DNA of 41,050 nt from NCBI GenBank assembly GCA_049509915.1, contig JBEKZL010000046.1:1-41050 (forward strand), given 5' to 3'. The stretch is from JBEKYD01 sp049509915. GTDB taxonomy: Bacteria > Acidobacteriota > Terriglobia > Bryobacterales > Bryobacteraceae. Positions 16,143 through 23,961 of the stretch are shown here, piece after piece (position 1 is the first letter of the stretch; each line of letters starts with the position of its first letter). The position numbers were made by a program, and so were the translations under genes. The notes below the pieces were generated by a model. It did no database searches, was not told the DNA's origin, and saw only the letters and a list, made by a program, of their open reading frames with translations.

Positions 16143-17383
16143 ATCATTCGACACCGAAAAACGCACGTCTTCTGATCGCCTGCGGCATCGTCTCTTCGAT
16201 GCTGTCCGCCTCTTCCTGCGCCCGCGGCGGCGCCCAGACATCCGCCGTCGCCGCCGAGCCCCGGACCGTCGCCGTCGTCGCTGCCTGTCGCGCCAATTTG
16301 TCCGCCGATATCGTCCTCACGGCCGAATTCGAGCCGTTCCAGGAGGTCGACGTTATGGCCAAGGTTTCCGGATACATTCGCGAAATCAAGGTCGACATTG
16401 GGGACCGCGTCCGCGAGGGACAACTGCTGGCCACCCTCGAAATCCCGGAAATGCAGGACGATCTCACCCGCGCCGGCGCGGCCATCGAAGAGGCCAACGC
16501 CGAACTGGCGGCCGCCCGCGACGAGCTGCAGCGCGCCGAGTCGGCGCACGAGATGGCTCATCTCTCCTACTCGCGCATTCTGGAAGTTTCCAAGAGCGAG
16601 CGCGGCCTGGTCCCCCAGCAGGAGGTCGACGAAGTTCATTCCCGCGATCTGGTGGCCGAAGCGCAGGTATCGGCGGCGAAATCGCGCATCGGCGCCTGCC
16701 AGCAGCGTATTCTCGTCTCCCAGGCCGACCAGTCCCGGGTCAAGACTTTGTATCGATATGCCCTCATTACTGCGCCTTTCGAAGGCGTCGTCACCAGGCG
16801 TTACGCCAATACCGGATCTTTGATTCAGGCCGGCACGGCATCGCAAACACAGGCCATGCCGGTGGTGCGCCTTTCCCAAAACGGTCTGCTTCGGCTGGCC
16901 CTGCCGGTGCCGGAATCCGCCGTTCCCCTGATTCGTCTCGGTACGCCGGTGGATGTGCGCGTGTCCGCGCTCGACCGTACCTTCCCCGGCCGGGTCGCCC
17001 GCTTTGCCGACAAGGTCGACGAGGCCACGCGAACCATGAAGACCGAGGTGGATGTGCCGAATCCAAACCTCGAACTGGTGCCGGGAATGTATGCCGAGGT
17101 GGATCTCGAGACCGAGCGGCACCAGAACGTTCTCTCAGTCCCCATGGAGGCTATCGACGGCTCCGGCGGCGACACTCGCGTTTTCGCCGTGCGGCCATCC
17201 GGATCGATTGAGATCGTTCCCGTCCGCCTGGGCATTGAGAACGCCCACCGTGTCGAGATCCGGTCCGCTGAAATCGCCGCGGGAGACCGGGTGGTGGTGG
17301 GATCTCGCGCCGGGCTGAAGCAGGGCGACAAGGTTCAGGCCAAAGCCGTCGCGCTGGCCGGCGATCCGTCGCCCAAGGACTAA
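16139..17383 (+). CDS. RND efflux periplasmic adaptor, probable lipoprotein
   Basis: 414 residues from the ATG at 16139, which overlaps the TolC stop. The N terminus ends in LSASSC, a plausible lipobox placing the lipidated Cys near residue 24. The biotinyl-lipoyl half motifs VMAKVSGYIREIKVDIGDRVREGQLLATLE and LITAPFEGVVTRRYANTGSLI flank a coiled-coil hairpin at about 110-200, followed by the beta-barrel (LRLALPVPESAVPLIRLG) and membrane-proximal domains. Adaptors join the RND permease to the TolC channel. The hairpin is moderately long, as in heavy-metal or drug adaptors of the HlyD/AcrA class. The permease gene starts six bases after the stop. Confidence 0.92.
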   Translation: MNHSTPKNARLLIACGIVSSMLSASSCARGGAQTSAVAAEPRTVAVVAACRANLSADIVLTAEFEPFQEVDVMAKVSGYIREIKVDIGDRVREGQLLATLEIPEMQDDLTRAGAAIEEANAELAAARDELQRAESAHEMAHLSYSRILEVSKSERGLVPQQEVDEVHSRDLVAEAQVSAAKSRIGACQQRILVSQADQSRVKTLYRYALITAPFEGVVTRRYANTGSLIQAGTASQTQAMPVVRLSQNGLLRLALPVPESAVPLIRLGTPVDVRVSALDRTFPGRVARFADKVDEATRTMKTEVDVPNPNLELVPGMYAEVDLETERHQNVLSVPMEAIDGSGGDTRVFAVRPSGSIEIVPVRLGIENAHRVEIRSAEIAAGDRVVVGSRAGLKQGDKVQAKAVALAGDPSPKD

Positions 17384-17389
17384 CCTCTG

Positions 17390-20300
17390 ATGTCTCGCTT
17401 CGCCATCAACACTCCCTACCTGGTCGTGGTCGCCTGCCTGATCGTCGCCATTCTCGGCTCGGTCGGCGCCGCGCGAATGCCGGTGGATATGTTCCCCGCC
17501 ATGAACATTCCCGTGGTTGTGGTGGCCACGTTTTATTCGGGCATGCCTCCGGAGCAGATCGAAGGCGATATCACCTATCATCTGGAACGCTTCTTCACCT
17601 TTGCCGGCGGCATCGATCACATCGAATCCCGTTCGCTCAATGGCGTGAGCATCATCCGCGTGTATTTTCAGCCGGACACCAACGCGGATATCGACGCCGC
17701 CACCATCGCCAATCTGGCCGTCTCGGATATGAAAGATCTGCCGCCCGGAACCTTGCCGCCCGTGGTGCTCAAGTCCGACGCTTCCAGCCTTCCCGTGTGC
17801 CTGGTCACCTTGAATGGAGAAGGCATGAGCGACGGCAAGCTCAAAGACGTCGCCCAGAACTTCGTCCGCAATCAACTGGCCAGCGTTCACGGCGCGTCCA
17901 TTCCCCAGCCGTTCGGCGGCCCGTGGCGCCAGATCCAGTTCTACGTCGATCCGTCCAAGCTGGAGGCCCGGCAGATCAGCCCCATGGACGTGGTGCGGGC
18001 ACTCAGTCAGGCGAACGTCATTCTGCCCGCCGGCGACGTTCAGATCGGCAACCTCGATTACAACGTCTACTCCAACGCCCAATTCAATCTCAACGACGCC
18101 AGCCGCTATCCGCTCAAAATGAACGGCGAAAACCCGGTCCTCATGTCGGACGTCGGCACCCTCCGCGATGCCCATGCGATCCAGTACAACGTGGTCCACG
18201 TAAACGGACAGCGTTCGGTCTATCTCCCGGTGATGAAGCAGGGCGGCGATTCCAATACCATCGCCATCGTCGATGGGGTTCGCAGCACCGTCACTCATCT
18301 GGTCGATGTGCCACCGGAGATGAAGACCGGCGTCGTATTCGATCAATCCCGATTCGTTCGAACCGCCATCGAGACGCTGCTCCACGAAGGCGGCATCGGG
18401 CTGTTTCTCACCTGCGTCATGATTCTGGTGTTTCTCGGCAGCCTCCGCGCTACGGTTGCGGTTTTCTTCTCCATCCCGTTATCCGTCTGCGCGACCCTCC
18501 TGGTTCTCCAACTGGGCGGTTCCTCGATCAATAGCATGGTGCTCGGCGGGCTCGCCCTGGCGCTATCCCGCCTCATCGACAATTCCGTGGTCGTGCTCGA
18601 GAACATCTACCGTCACCTCGAAATGGGCGAACCCCGGCGCGTCGCCGCCGAATCCGGCGGGAAGGAAGTCGCCCTCCCGGTACTGGCATCCACCCTCACC
18701 ACCGTGGTTGTCTTCTTTCCCGTGACCCTTCTGGCCGGCGTCAGCAAGTTCTTGTTTTCGGCGATGGCGCTGGCGGTGATTGTGTCGCTGTTCGCGTCTT
18801 ACTTTGTCGCCATGACGGTGGTGCCGCTGTTTTGCGCGCGGTACCTGACCATAGAACGCGCCCAGCGTCTTGATGCGGTGATTTCGGGCGAGTCCCACGA
18901 GTTCACCGAGGGCCGGCCCGGCTGGGGAGCGCGCTTCCAGGCGGCTTTCCAATCGGCCTTCGACCGGCTGCTGGGATTGTACGAGGCACTCGTCCAGCAC
19001 CTTCTCCGCATACCCGTAACCGTGTTGGCACTTTTCTTCGTGGCCTTCTCCGCCAGCCTGCTGTTGTACGGCAGGCTTGGCTTCGCTTATTTTCCCCAGA
19101 CCGACGCCGGTCAGTTTGTGATTACCTTCAAGGCGGCGCCGGGAACCAGGCTCGCTGTCACCGAAAAGGAAGTTGCGGATCTAGAGTCTCTCATCCGACA
19201 AGTCGTCAGACCCCAAGACTTGAGCATCCTGGTCGATAACATCGGCGTCGACAATGGCTTTTCCGCCGTTTACACCTCCAATGCCGCCATGCATACGGGG
19301 TTCGTTCAGGTCGGGCTCGAGCCCGGACACCACACCGGCAGCTATGAATACATTCGGGAAATCAAAAGGCGAATGGCCGAAGACATGCCGCAGCTCACGC
19401 CGTTCTTCTCCACCGGCAGTCTGGTGGATGCCGTGGTCGCAATGGGTGCGCCGGCGCCGATCGACGTCCAGATCGTCGGAGCGAACTTAGATGCCGACAA
19501 CAGAGTCGCCCAGGACATCGCCGGCAGACTGCGCGAATCGCCGGAAATCGCCGACGTCTTCGTCCCTCAGGATCTCGATTACCCATCTCTTCGAATCGAC
19601 GTCGACCGCCTGCACGCCGCCAAACTCGGATTGACCGAGCGCGAGGTACTGACCAACGTGATTACCTCTCTCACCTCGAACCAGATGATCGCTCCCAACC
19701 TGTGGATCGATCCGCGCAACGGGAATAACTACTTCCTCGCGGTTCAGTATCCCGAGGCTCAAATTCATTCCATCCAGGATCTGCATTCCATTCCACTTCA
19801 TGCGGACGGCGTCGGCGAGCCGACCCGCCTGGGCATGATCGCAAAGATCGAACGCATCCAGGCGCCCACCGAAGTGGATCACTACCAGATCCGCCGCAAG
19901 CTCGATATCTATGCGCGCCCGGCCGGTGAGGACCTCGGAGCCGCGGCCGGCCGCGTGCGCGCCGCGATTGCGCGCGAAGAGATTCCGGCGAACGTATCCG
20001 TGGCTGTCCGGGGCAGCGCCGAAGCCATGGACGCGTCATTCAAGAGCTTTGCGTTCGGCCTGTCTCTGTCGGTCGTTTTGCTTTACCTGATTCTCGTCGC
20101 TCAGTTCCGCTCCTTCACCGACCCCTTCATTATTCTGCTGGCTCTTCCCCCCGGTCTCTCCGGCGTGCTGATTGTTCTTGTCCTGACCGGGACGACGCTG
20201 AACGTCATGTCTCTCATGGGTGTCGTCATGCTTGCCGGAATCGCCATGTCGAACAGTATTTTGATCGTCGAATTCGCTCACCATCTCAGGACCGAGGGGC

Positions 20301-20542
20301 GCCAGGCGGGCGAAGCCGTGGTGGAAGCCTGCCGCGTGCGTCTGCGGCCCATCCTGATGACCTCGCTCGCCACCATAGTCGGCCTGCTGCCGATGGCCAT
20401 GAAGTTGGGCGAAGGGAGTGAGTCGTACGCGCCGCTGGCGCGCGCGCTGATCGGGGGATTGACCGCCTCGGTCCTGTTGACCGTGTTTCTGGTGCCCGCG
20501 GGCTTCTACGTAGCGTACCGCGAGTCCGAGCCGCAGCCGTAG
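17390..20542 (+). CDS. RND efflux transporter permease
   Basis: 1050 residues, the full length of AcrB/CusA-type pumps. There is a first transmembrane helix at about 10-28, a porter domain with IPVVVVATFYSGMPPEQIE, five helices at about 330-490 including the TM4 motif LSRLIDNSVVVLENIYRH, a second porter domain, and a final set of helices with VMLAGIAMSNSILIVEFAH (TM10). The pump works by proton exchange in the inner membrane with periplasmic capture of substrate. In TM10 the Lys conserved in AcrB is Ser here, and TM4 has one Asp followed by Asn rather than the Asp pair. This fits a divergent branch rather than HAE-1. The substrate is unknown. Confidence 0.93.
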   Translation: MSRFAINTPYLVVVACLIVAILGSVGAARMPVDMFPAMNIPVVVVATFYSGMPPEQIEGDITYHLERFFTFAGGIDHIESRSLNGVSIIRVYFQPDTNADIDAATIANLAVSDMKDLPPGTLPPVVLKSDASSLPVCLVTLNGEGMSDGKLKDVAQNFVRNQLASVHGASIPQPFGGPWRQIQFYVDPSKLEARQISPMDVVRALSQANVILPAGDVQIGNLDYNVYSNAQFNLNDASRYPLKMNGENPVLMSDVGTLRDAHAIQYNVVHVNGQRSVYLPVMKQGGDSNTIAIVDGVRSTVTHLVDVPPEMKTGVVFDQSRFVRTAIETLLHEGGIGLFLTCVMILVFLGSLRATVAVFFSIPLSVCATLLVLQLGGSSINSMVLGGLALALSRLIDNSVVVLENIYRHLEMGEPRRVAAESGGKEVALPVLASTLTTVVVFFPVTLLAGVSKFLFSAMALAVIVSLFASYFVAMTVVPLFCARYLTIERAQRLDAVISGESHEFTEGRPGWGARFQAAFQSAFDRLLGLYEALVQHLLRIPVTVLALFFVAFSASLLLYGRLGFAYFPQTDAGQFVITFKAAPGTRLAVTEKEVADLESLIRQVVRPQDLSILVDNIGVDNGFSAVYTSNAAMHTGFVQVGLEPGHHTGSYEYIREIKRRMAEDMPQLTPFFSTGSLVDAVVAMGAPAPIDVQIVGANLDADNRVAQDIAGRLRESPEIADVFVPQDLDYPSLRIDVDRLHAAKLGLTEREVLTNVITSLTSNQMIAPNLWIDPRNGNNYFLAVQYPEAQIHSIQDLHSIPLHADGVGEPTRLGMIAKIERIQAPTEVDHYQIRRKLDIYARPAGEDLGAAAGRVRAAIAREEIPANVSVAVRGSAEAMDASFKSFAFGLSLSVVLLYLILVAQFRSFTDPFIILLALPPGLSGVLIVLVLTGTTLNVMSLMGVVMLAGIAMSNSILIVEFAHHLRTEGRQAGEAVVEACRVRLRPILMTSLATIVGLLPMAMKLGEGSESYAPLARALIGGLTASVLLTVFLVPAGFYVAYRESEPQP

Positions 20543-20571
20543 GTGGGGCGGGCGGTTCCGCCTGCCCGCCA
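20542..20571. repeat. GTGGGGC-type palindromic repeat at the 3' end of the efflux operon
   Basis: GTGGGGCGGGCGG followed closely by CCGCCTGCCCGCC forms a hairpin starting at the permease stop codon. It belongs to the family seen at 9488 and 22807. It may terminate the efflux operon; no T tract follows. Confidence 0.55.
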
Positions 20572-20618
20572 GTTGTCAACCGGCGCCCCGGCGGGCGGCG
20601 TGAAATCGGCACCCTGGA

Positions 20619-20700
20619 GAGCGGTTGTCCGTAACTGGAGTTGTAAGCCGCGAGTCAGAGCCGCGACCGTAAGGGAGCGGTTGCCGATAACTGGAGTTGT
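20619..20700. repeat. Direct repeat flanking a copy of the GCCGCGACCG interspersed repeat
   Basis: GAGCGGTTG...TAACTGGAGTTGT occurs at 20619-20644 and again at 20675-20700, about 56 bases apart. Between them (20651-20685) lies GAGTCAGAGCCGCGACCG followed by TAAGGGAGCGGTTGC. Related sequences occur at 21424 and, inverted, at 35467. The block lies upstream of the secreted protein gene at 20737 and has no coding content. Confidence 0.65.
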
Positions 20701-20736
20701 GATCTTATGACAGTTCCTAACAAGGAGAAATGTCCC

Positions 20737-21333
20737 ATGCGAGCCTTATCGGCTTACCTATCATCTCTCACGCTGGCCGCCAGTCTGATCGTCTTTCCGG
20801 CCGCCGCGCCGGCCAAAGACAAGAAACCCAAACCGGCTCCCACCGAGCCGCGGGACGCGATCGAAGTCGTCGGTCACGTCCCGTCCGCCAACGGGCCCGT
20901 CACCCGCTTTCTCTTCACCCAGCACTACAGCAGCTTTTACTTATATGCCGAGCACGATGGCGGCCGTAGCGTCACTCTCATCGATGTCACCAGAACCGGA
21001 CAGCCCGTCGTACTGACGGACGTTTCCTATCCCGTGGACGGCCGCTCCGGCAGTCTGTTCGCCGTGGCCGGCACGGCCGCGCTTGTCACCGAAGCCCAGA
21101 GCGGTTCCGCATCTTCGCCGGCGAGCCAGACCGTCCGAATCATGGATTTCTCCGATCCGCGGCACCCGAAAGTCGCCCGCGAATTCACCGGCGTGACAGC
21201 CATGAGCCGGGACGACCGGCGCGGCCTGATCTTTGTTGCCAACCCGGAGGGGATCTGGATTTTGCACCAGAGCTTCGCCGAGGACCCGGAAGTGCAGAGG
21301 GCCTACGCCTATCGCGTGCTGTACGACCATTAG
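20737..21333 (+). CDS. Secreted protein of unknown function
   Basis: 198 residues from the ATG at 20737, chosen because AAGGAG lies nine bases before it; an in-frame start at 20707 lacks this. The signal peptide is about 1-27 (LTLAASLIVFPAAAPA), followed by a Lys/Pro-rich stretch (KDKKPKPAPTEPRD). The rest is beta-rich with phrases such as SVTLIDVTRTGQPVVLTDVSYPVDG and RIMDFSDPRHPKVAREFTGV, which resemble the LVIVD-type repeat found in secreted beta-propellers, here only about two to three repeats. No catalytic motif is visible. It is followed by a strong hairpin at 21356-21387. Confidence 0.68.
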   Translation: MRALSAYLSSLTLAASLIVFPAAAPAKDKKPKPAPTEPRDAIEVVGHVPSANGPVTRFLFTQHYSSFYLYAEHDGGRSVTLIDVTRTGQPVVLTDVSYPVDGRSGSLFAVAGTAALVTEAQSGSASSPASQTVRIMDFSDPRHPKVAREFTGVTAMSRDDRRGLIFVANPEGIWILHQSFAEDPEVQRAYAYRVLYDH

Positions 21334-21343
21334 CCCACTTATC

Positions 21344-21387
21344 GTGGGGCAGACCAGGGCAGACCATCGTTTTAGGCGGTCTGCCCT
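21344..21387 (+). terminator. Strong hairpin after the secreted protein gene, GTGGGGC family
   Basis: AGGGCAGACC at 21356-21365 pairs perfectly with GGTCTGCCCT at 21378-21387 around a 12-base loop containing TTTT. It starts about 20 bases after the stop codon and is preceded by GTGGGGCAGACC. The arms and the GTGGGGC prefix tie it to the palindromic repeat family. There is no T tract after the stem, so a terminator role is inferred from position. Confidence 0.5.
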
Positions 21388-21423
21388 GCACGCAGGACTC
21401 GACCATGCTCACGCGCCATGCCG

Positions 21424-21510
21424 TGAGTCCGAGCCGCGACCGTCAGGGAGCGGTTGCGTGCGCCGTTCCCGATCTTCCCATTCGGCCGCGTCAGGGAGCC
21501 GGTTGCCGGT
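21424..21510. repeat. Two copies of the GCCGCGACCG interspersed repeat
   Basis: GAGTCCGAGCCGCGACCG plus TCAGGGAGCGGTTGC at 21424-21457 matches the block at 20651-20685. A diverged second copy, GGCCGCG plus TCAGGGAGCCGGTTGCC, follows at about 21483-21506. They fill the gap before the reductase gene at 21585. Confidence 0.6.
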
Positions 21511-21584
21511 GACCCAACCAGCCATTCCCCGACAGCCCCCACACCCGCGACCGGTTATAATCGATGCTGGAGTCCGAAATAGCC

Positions 21585-22784
21585 ATGCAACCATCCTCTC
21601 GCCGCACGTTTCTCGCCTCCGGACTGGCGTTGCCCGCCGCCGGGCTGGCTCACGCCGAACAAACCACTCCGTCCAAGGAGATCAAGTTCACCTATCGCAC
21701 GCTGGGCAAAACCGGCCTTAAGGTGAGCGCGCTTTCCTTCGGATGCATGACCACTTCCGATGCCTCCGTCATCGAGCGCGCCGCCGATATCGGCATCCTG
21801 CACTTCGATACCGCGCGCAGCTATCAGGGCGGTAACAACGAGCGCATGGTGGGCGCGGCGCTGAAGGGCAAGCGGCAGCGGGTCGTCTTGTCGAGCAAGA
21901 CCGAGGGCGCCACCAAGGCAGAAGCCCTGGCCCAGCTCGATACCAGCCTGCGCGAGCTTGCGACCGATCACTTGGACATCTGGTATCTCCACATGAAGAA
22001 CAATCCGGGCGACGTCACCGACGACCTGCTGGAGGCGCAGCGCATCGCCAAACAGGCGGGCAAGATCCGGTTCGCCGGCGTCAGCACCCACTTCAATATG
22101 GATCGCATGCTCCCCTACCTGGTCAAGCTGGGGCAGACCGATGTCATCCTGACCACCTACAACTTCGCCATGCAATCGGTGGCCGAGGGCGCCACCCAGC
22201 AGGCGCCGAAATCCGACATGACGGCGGCCATCCGCGCGGCCCGCAAGGCCGGGGTGGGAATCGTGACGATGAAAGCGCTGGCCGGCGGCGTTTCCCGTGT
22301 GGGACGCGGCGACCGCCTCTATGGCGCCGATCAGCGGGCCCTTTCGAAGCAGCTCAGCCAGCCGGGTGTGCCGGCGGCGGCCATCCGCTGGGTGCTCAAG
22401 AACGAGTCGGTGGATACGGCCATCGTGTGCATGACCGATCACGACCAGCTCGATGACAACCTGCGCGCCATGGCCGAGCCATTTTCGCCCGCCGACGCCA
22501 GTCTGCTGGCCCAACAAATGGCCTATATCGGCCCGCGCTATTGCCGCATGTGCGGCACCTGCAACGGCGTCTGCGACAAGGGTGTGCCGGTTCCCGATGT
22601 GCTGCGCGTGCTGACCTATGCCGAAGGCTACGGCCAGTTCGCCCTCGCCCGCGAGCGGTATCTGCAACTACCGGATCACGTCCGCGCCATCCGCTGCGAG
22701 GACTGCGCCACCTGCTCGGTCGATTGCCCCCACGGCGTCAAAGTCCGCGAGCGCGTCAGCCGCGCCCAGGAGATGCTGGCGTAG
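21585..22784 (+). CDS. Tat-exported aldo/keto reductase with C-terminal 4Fe-4S domain
   Basis: 399 residues from the ATG at 21585. The ATG at 21564 is in frame but lies three bases after a TATAAT hexamer (21556-21561), so it is probably untranscribed or at the extreme 5' end. The signal is MQPSSRRTFLASGLALPAAG. The barrel has RTLGKTGLKVSALSFGCM, catalytic Asp in HFDTARSYQGGNNE, Lys in LSSKTEG, His in DIWYLHMKN and GVSTHFNMD. The C-terminal domain carries two cysteine clusters, CRMCGTCNGVC and CEDCATCSVDC, as in the ferredoxin-type tails of many bacterial reductases. It may pass electrons between carbonyl substrates and another redox partner outside the cytoplasm. No partner is encoded nearby. 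Confidence 0.88.
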   Translation: MQPSSRRTFLASGLALPAAGLAHAEQTTPSKEIKFTYRTLGKTGLKVSALSFGCMTTSDASVIERAADIGILHFDTARSYQGGNNERMVGAALKGKRQRVVLSSKTEGATKAEALAQLDTSLRELATDHLDIWYLHMKNNPGDVTDDLLEAQRIAKQAGKIRFAGVSTHFNMDRMLPYLVKLGQTDVILTTYNFAMQSVAEGATQQAPKSDMTAAIRAARKAGVGIVTMKALAGGVSRVGRGDRLYGADQRALSKQLSQPGVPAAAIRWVLKNESVDTAIVCMTDHDQLDDNLRAMAEPFSPADASLLAQQMAYIGPRYCRMCGTCNGVCDKGVPVPDVLRVLTYAEGYGQFALARERYLQLPDHVRAIRCEDCATCSVDCPHGVKVRERVSRAQEMLA

Positions 22785-22806
22785 ACGTGGTCGTAGCCGA
22801 TCCGTT

Positions 22807-22831
22807 GGTGGGGCAGGCGATTCGCCTGCCC
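22807..22831. repeat. Perfect palindrome, GTGGGGC family
   Basis: GTGGGGCAGGCGA (22808-22820) followed, after one base, by TCGCCTGCCC (22822-22831), giving a 10-base perfect stem. It lies 23 bases after the reductase stop, where a terminator would be expected, and just before the IS110 remnant. Confidence 0.6.
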
Positions 22832-22910
22832 TCTTCCGCGTTCCGCTTAGCGGACGCGGCGAACTTCGCTCGGCCCGTGGCAGGCGCACCCGCGTGGCCG
22901 GCGGCGAGAG

Positions 22911-23741
22911 TTGGAGTTGGCCCTGGAGGGAACGTTTACCGGCGAGCAGCGCTGGCTGCTGGACAAGGAACTGCCTCAGGTGGAGTGGTTGGAGACGCAG
23001 GCAGAGGCGCTGGAGCAGGAGATCGAGCGGCGGGTGGCGGTCTTCGAAGATAGCATTCAGAGGCTGCTGACGATTCCCGGCGTCGACCGGAAGACGGCAT
23101 GGACCATCGTGGCAGAGGTGGGTGTGGGTCTAAGCGCGTTCGCCGATGCGAAGCATCTGGCCAGTTGGGCGGGTCTGTGTCCGGGCAACCGCGAGAGTGG
23201 CGGCAAGCGGATGAGCGGGCGAACGCGCAAGGCCAGCCGCTACGTGAAGCGCGCCATGTGCCAGGCCGCTTGGGCCGCTTCGCACACGAAGAACACGTAT
23301 CTATCGGCGTTCTACCGGCGGATGGCCATACGCAAGGGGGCGCCGAAGGCGGTCATGGCCCTGGCGCACCACATGATGGTGGTCGTCCACCAAGTGCCGA
23401 GCCGGAAGGAAGAATACGTGGAATTCGGCGGCGACTACTACGACCGGCGCAACAGGCCCAAGACCGTGGCGCGGTTGGTGGGGAGGCTGCAGCGGCTGGG
23501 CTATCGGGTAGGACTTCAGCCCGCGGACGGGGGCGTGTCCGCCGGCGCCGTCACGCCCGACCCGGACCCTGAACCGCGCGACCAATGGGTCCCCGAAGCG
23601 GAGGCGAGCCCAGTTCCAGCCAAGCGCAGGCGAGGTCGCCCATGCAAGTGCATCGACCGGGGAATTATCTGCCAGCACCGCACCACAGCCAAGGTCAACT
23701 CGTTGATTCAACAGCCCTCTTCACCAGGAAAATTTTCGTAG
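22911..23741 (+). mobile_element. 5'-truncated IS110-family transposase
   Basis: 276 codons remain open. Only the C-terminal part of an IS110 transposase is present: a helical segment (EALEQEIERRVAVF), then LTIPGVDRKTAWTIVAEVG and FADAKHLASWAGLCPGNRESGGKR, the Transposase_20 helix-hairpin region carrying the conserved serine-type environment, KRAMCQAAWAASHTKNTYL and the basic tail RRRGRPCKCIDRGIICQH. The N-terminal DEDD RuvC-like catalytic domain, normally about 150 residues, is missing. The upstream sequence changes abruptly into a palindromic repeat near 22835. There is no credible start codon or ribosome site. The element is therefore immobile by itself. Bases 23742-23961 beyond it hold no recognised feature. 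Confidence 0.85.
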
Positions 23742-23961
23742 GACCGGCCGCAACGGACCCCGACGGGGCCGTCACCGGGACGGATGAAGAAGTGCCGGCC
23801 AAATGCTCAGTTTGGTCGAGGAAGCGCGGAGACGAATCTCGCCGCGGGCGAAAGGGCCTGCGCCACGAAGACCGGGTGCCAGCGACTTCCTGGGGCGAGA
23901 TCAGGAGAAATCAGACTCTAGACTCGAGCCGAGAAAATAGGGGCTCGCGGCAAGTTCCTTC

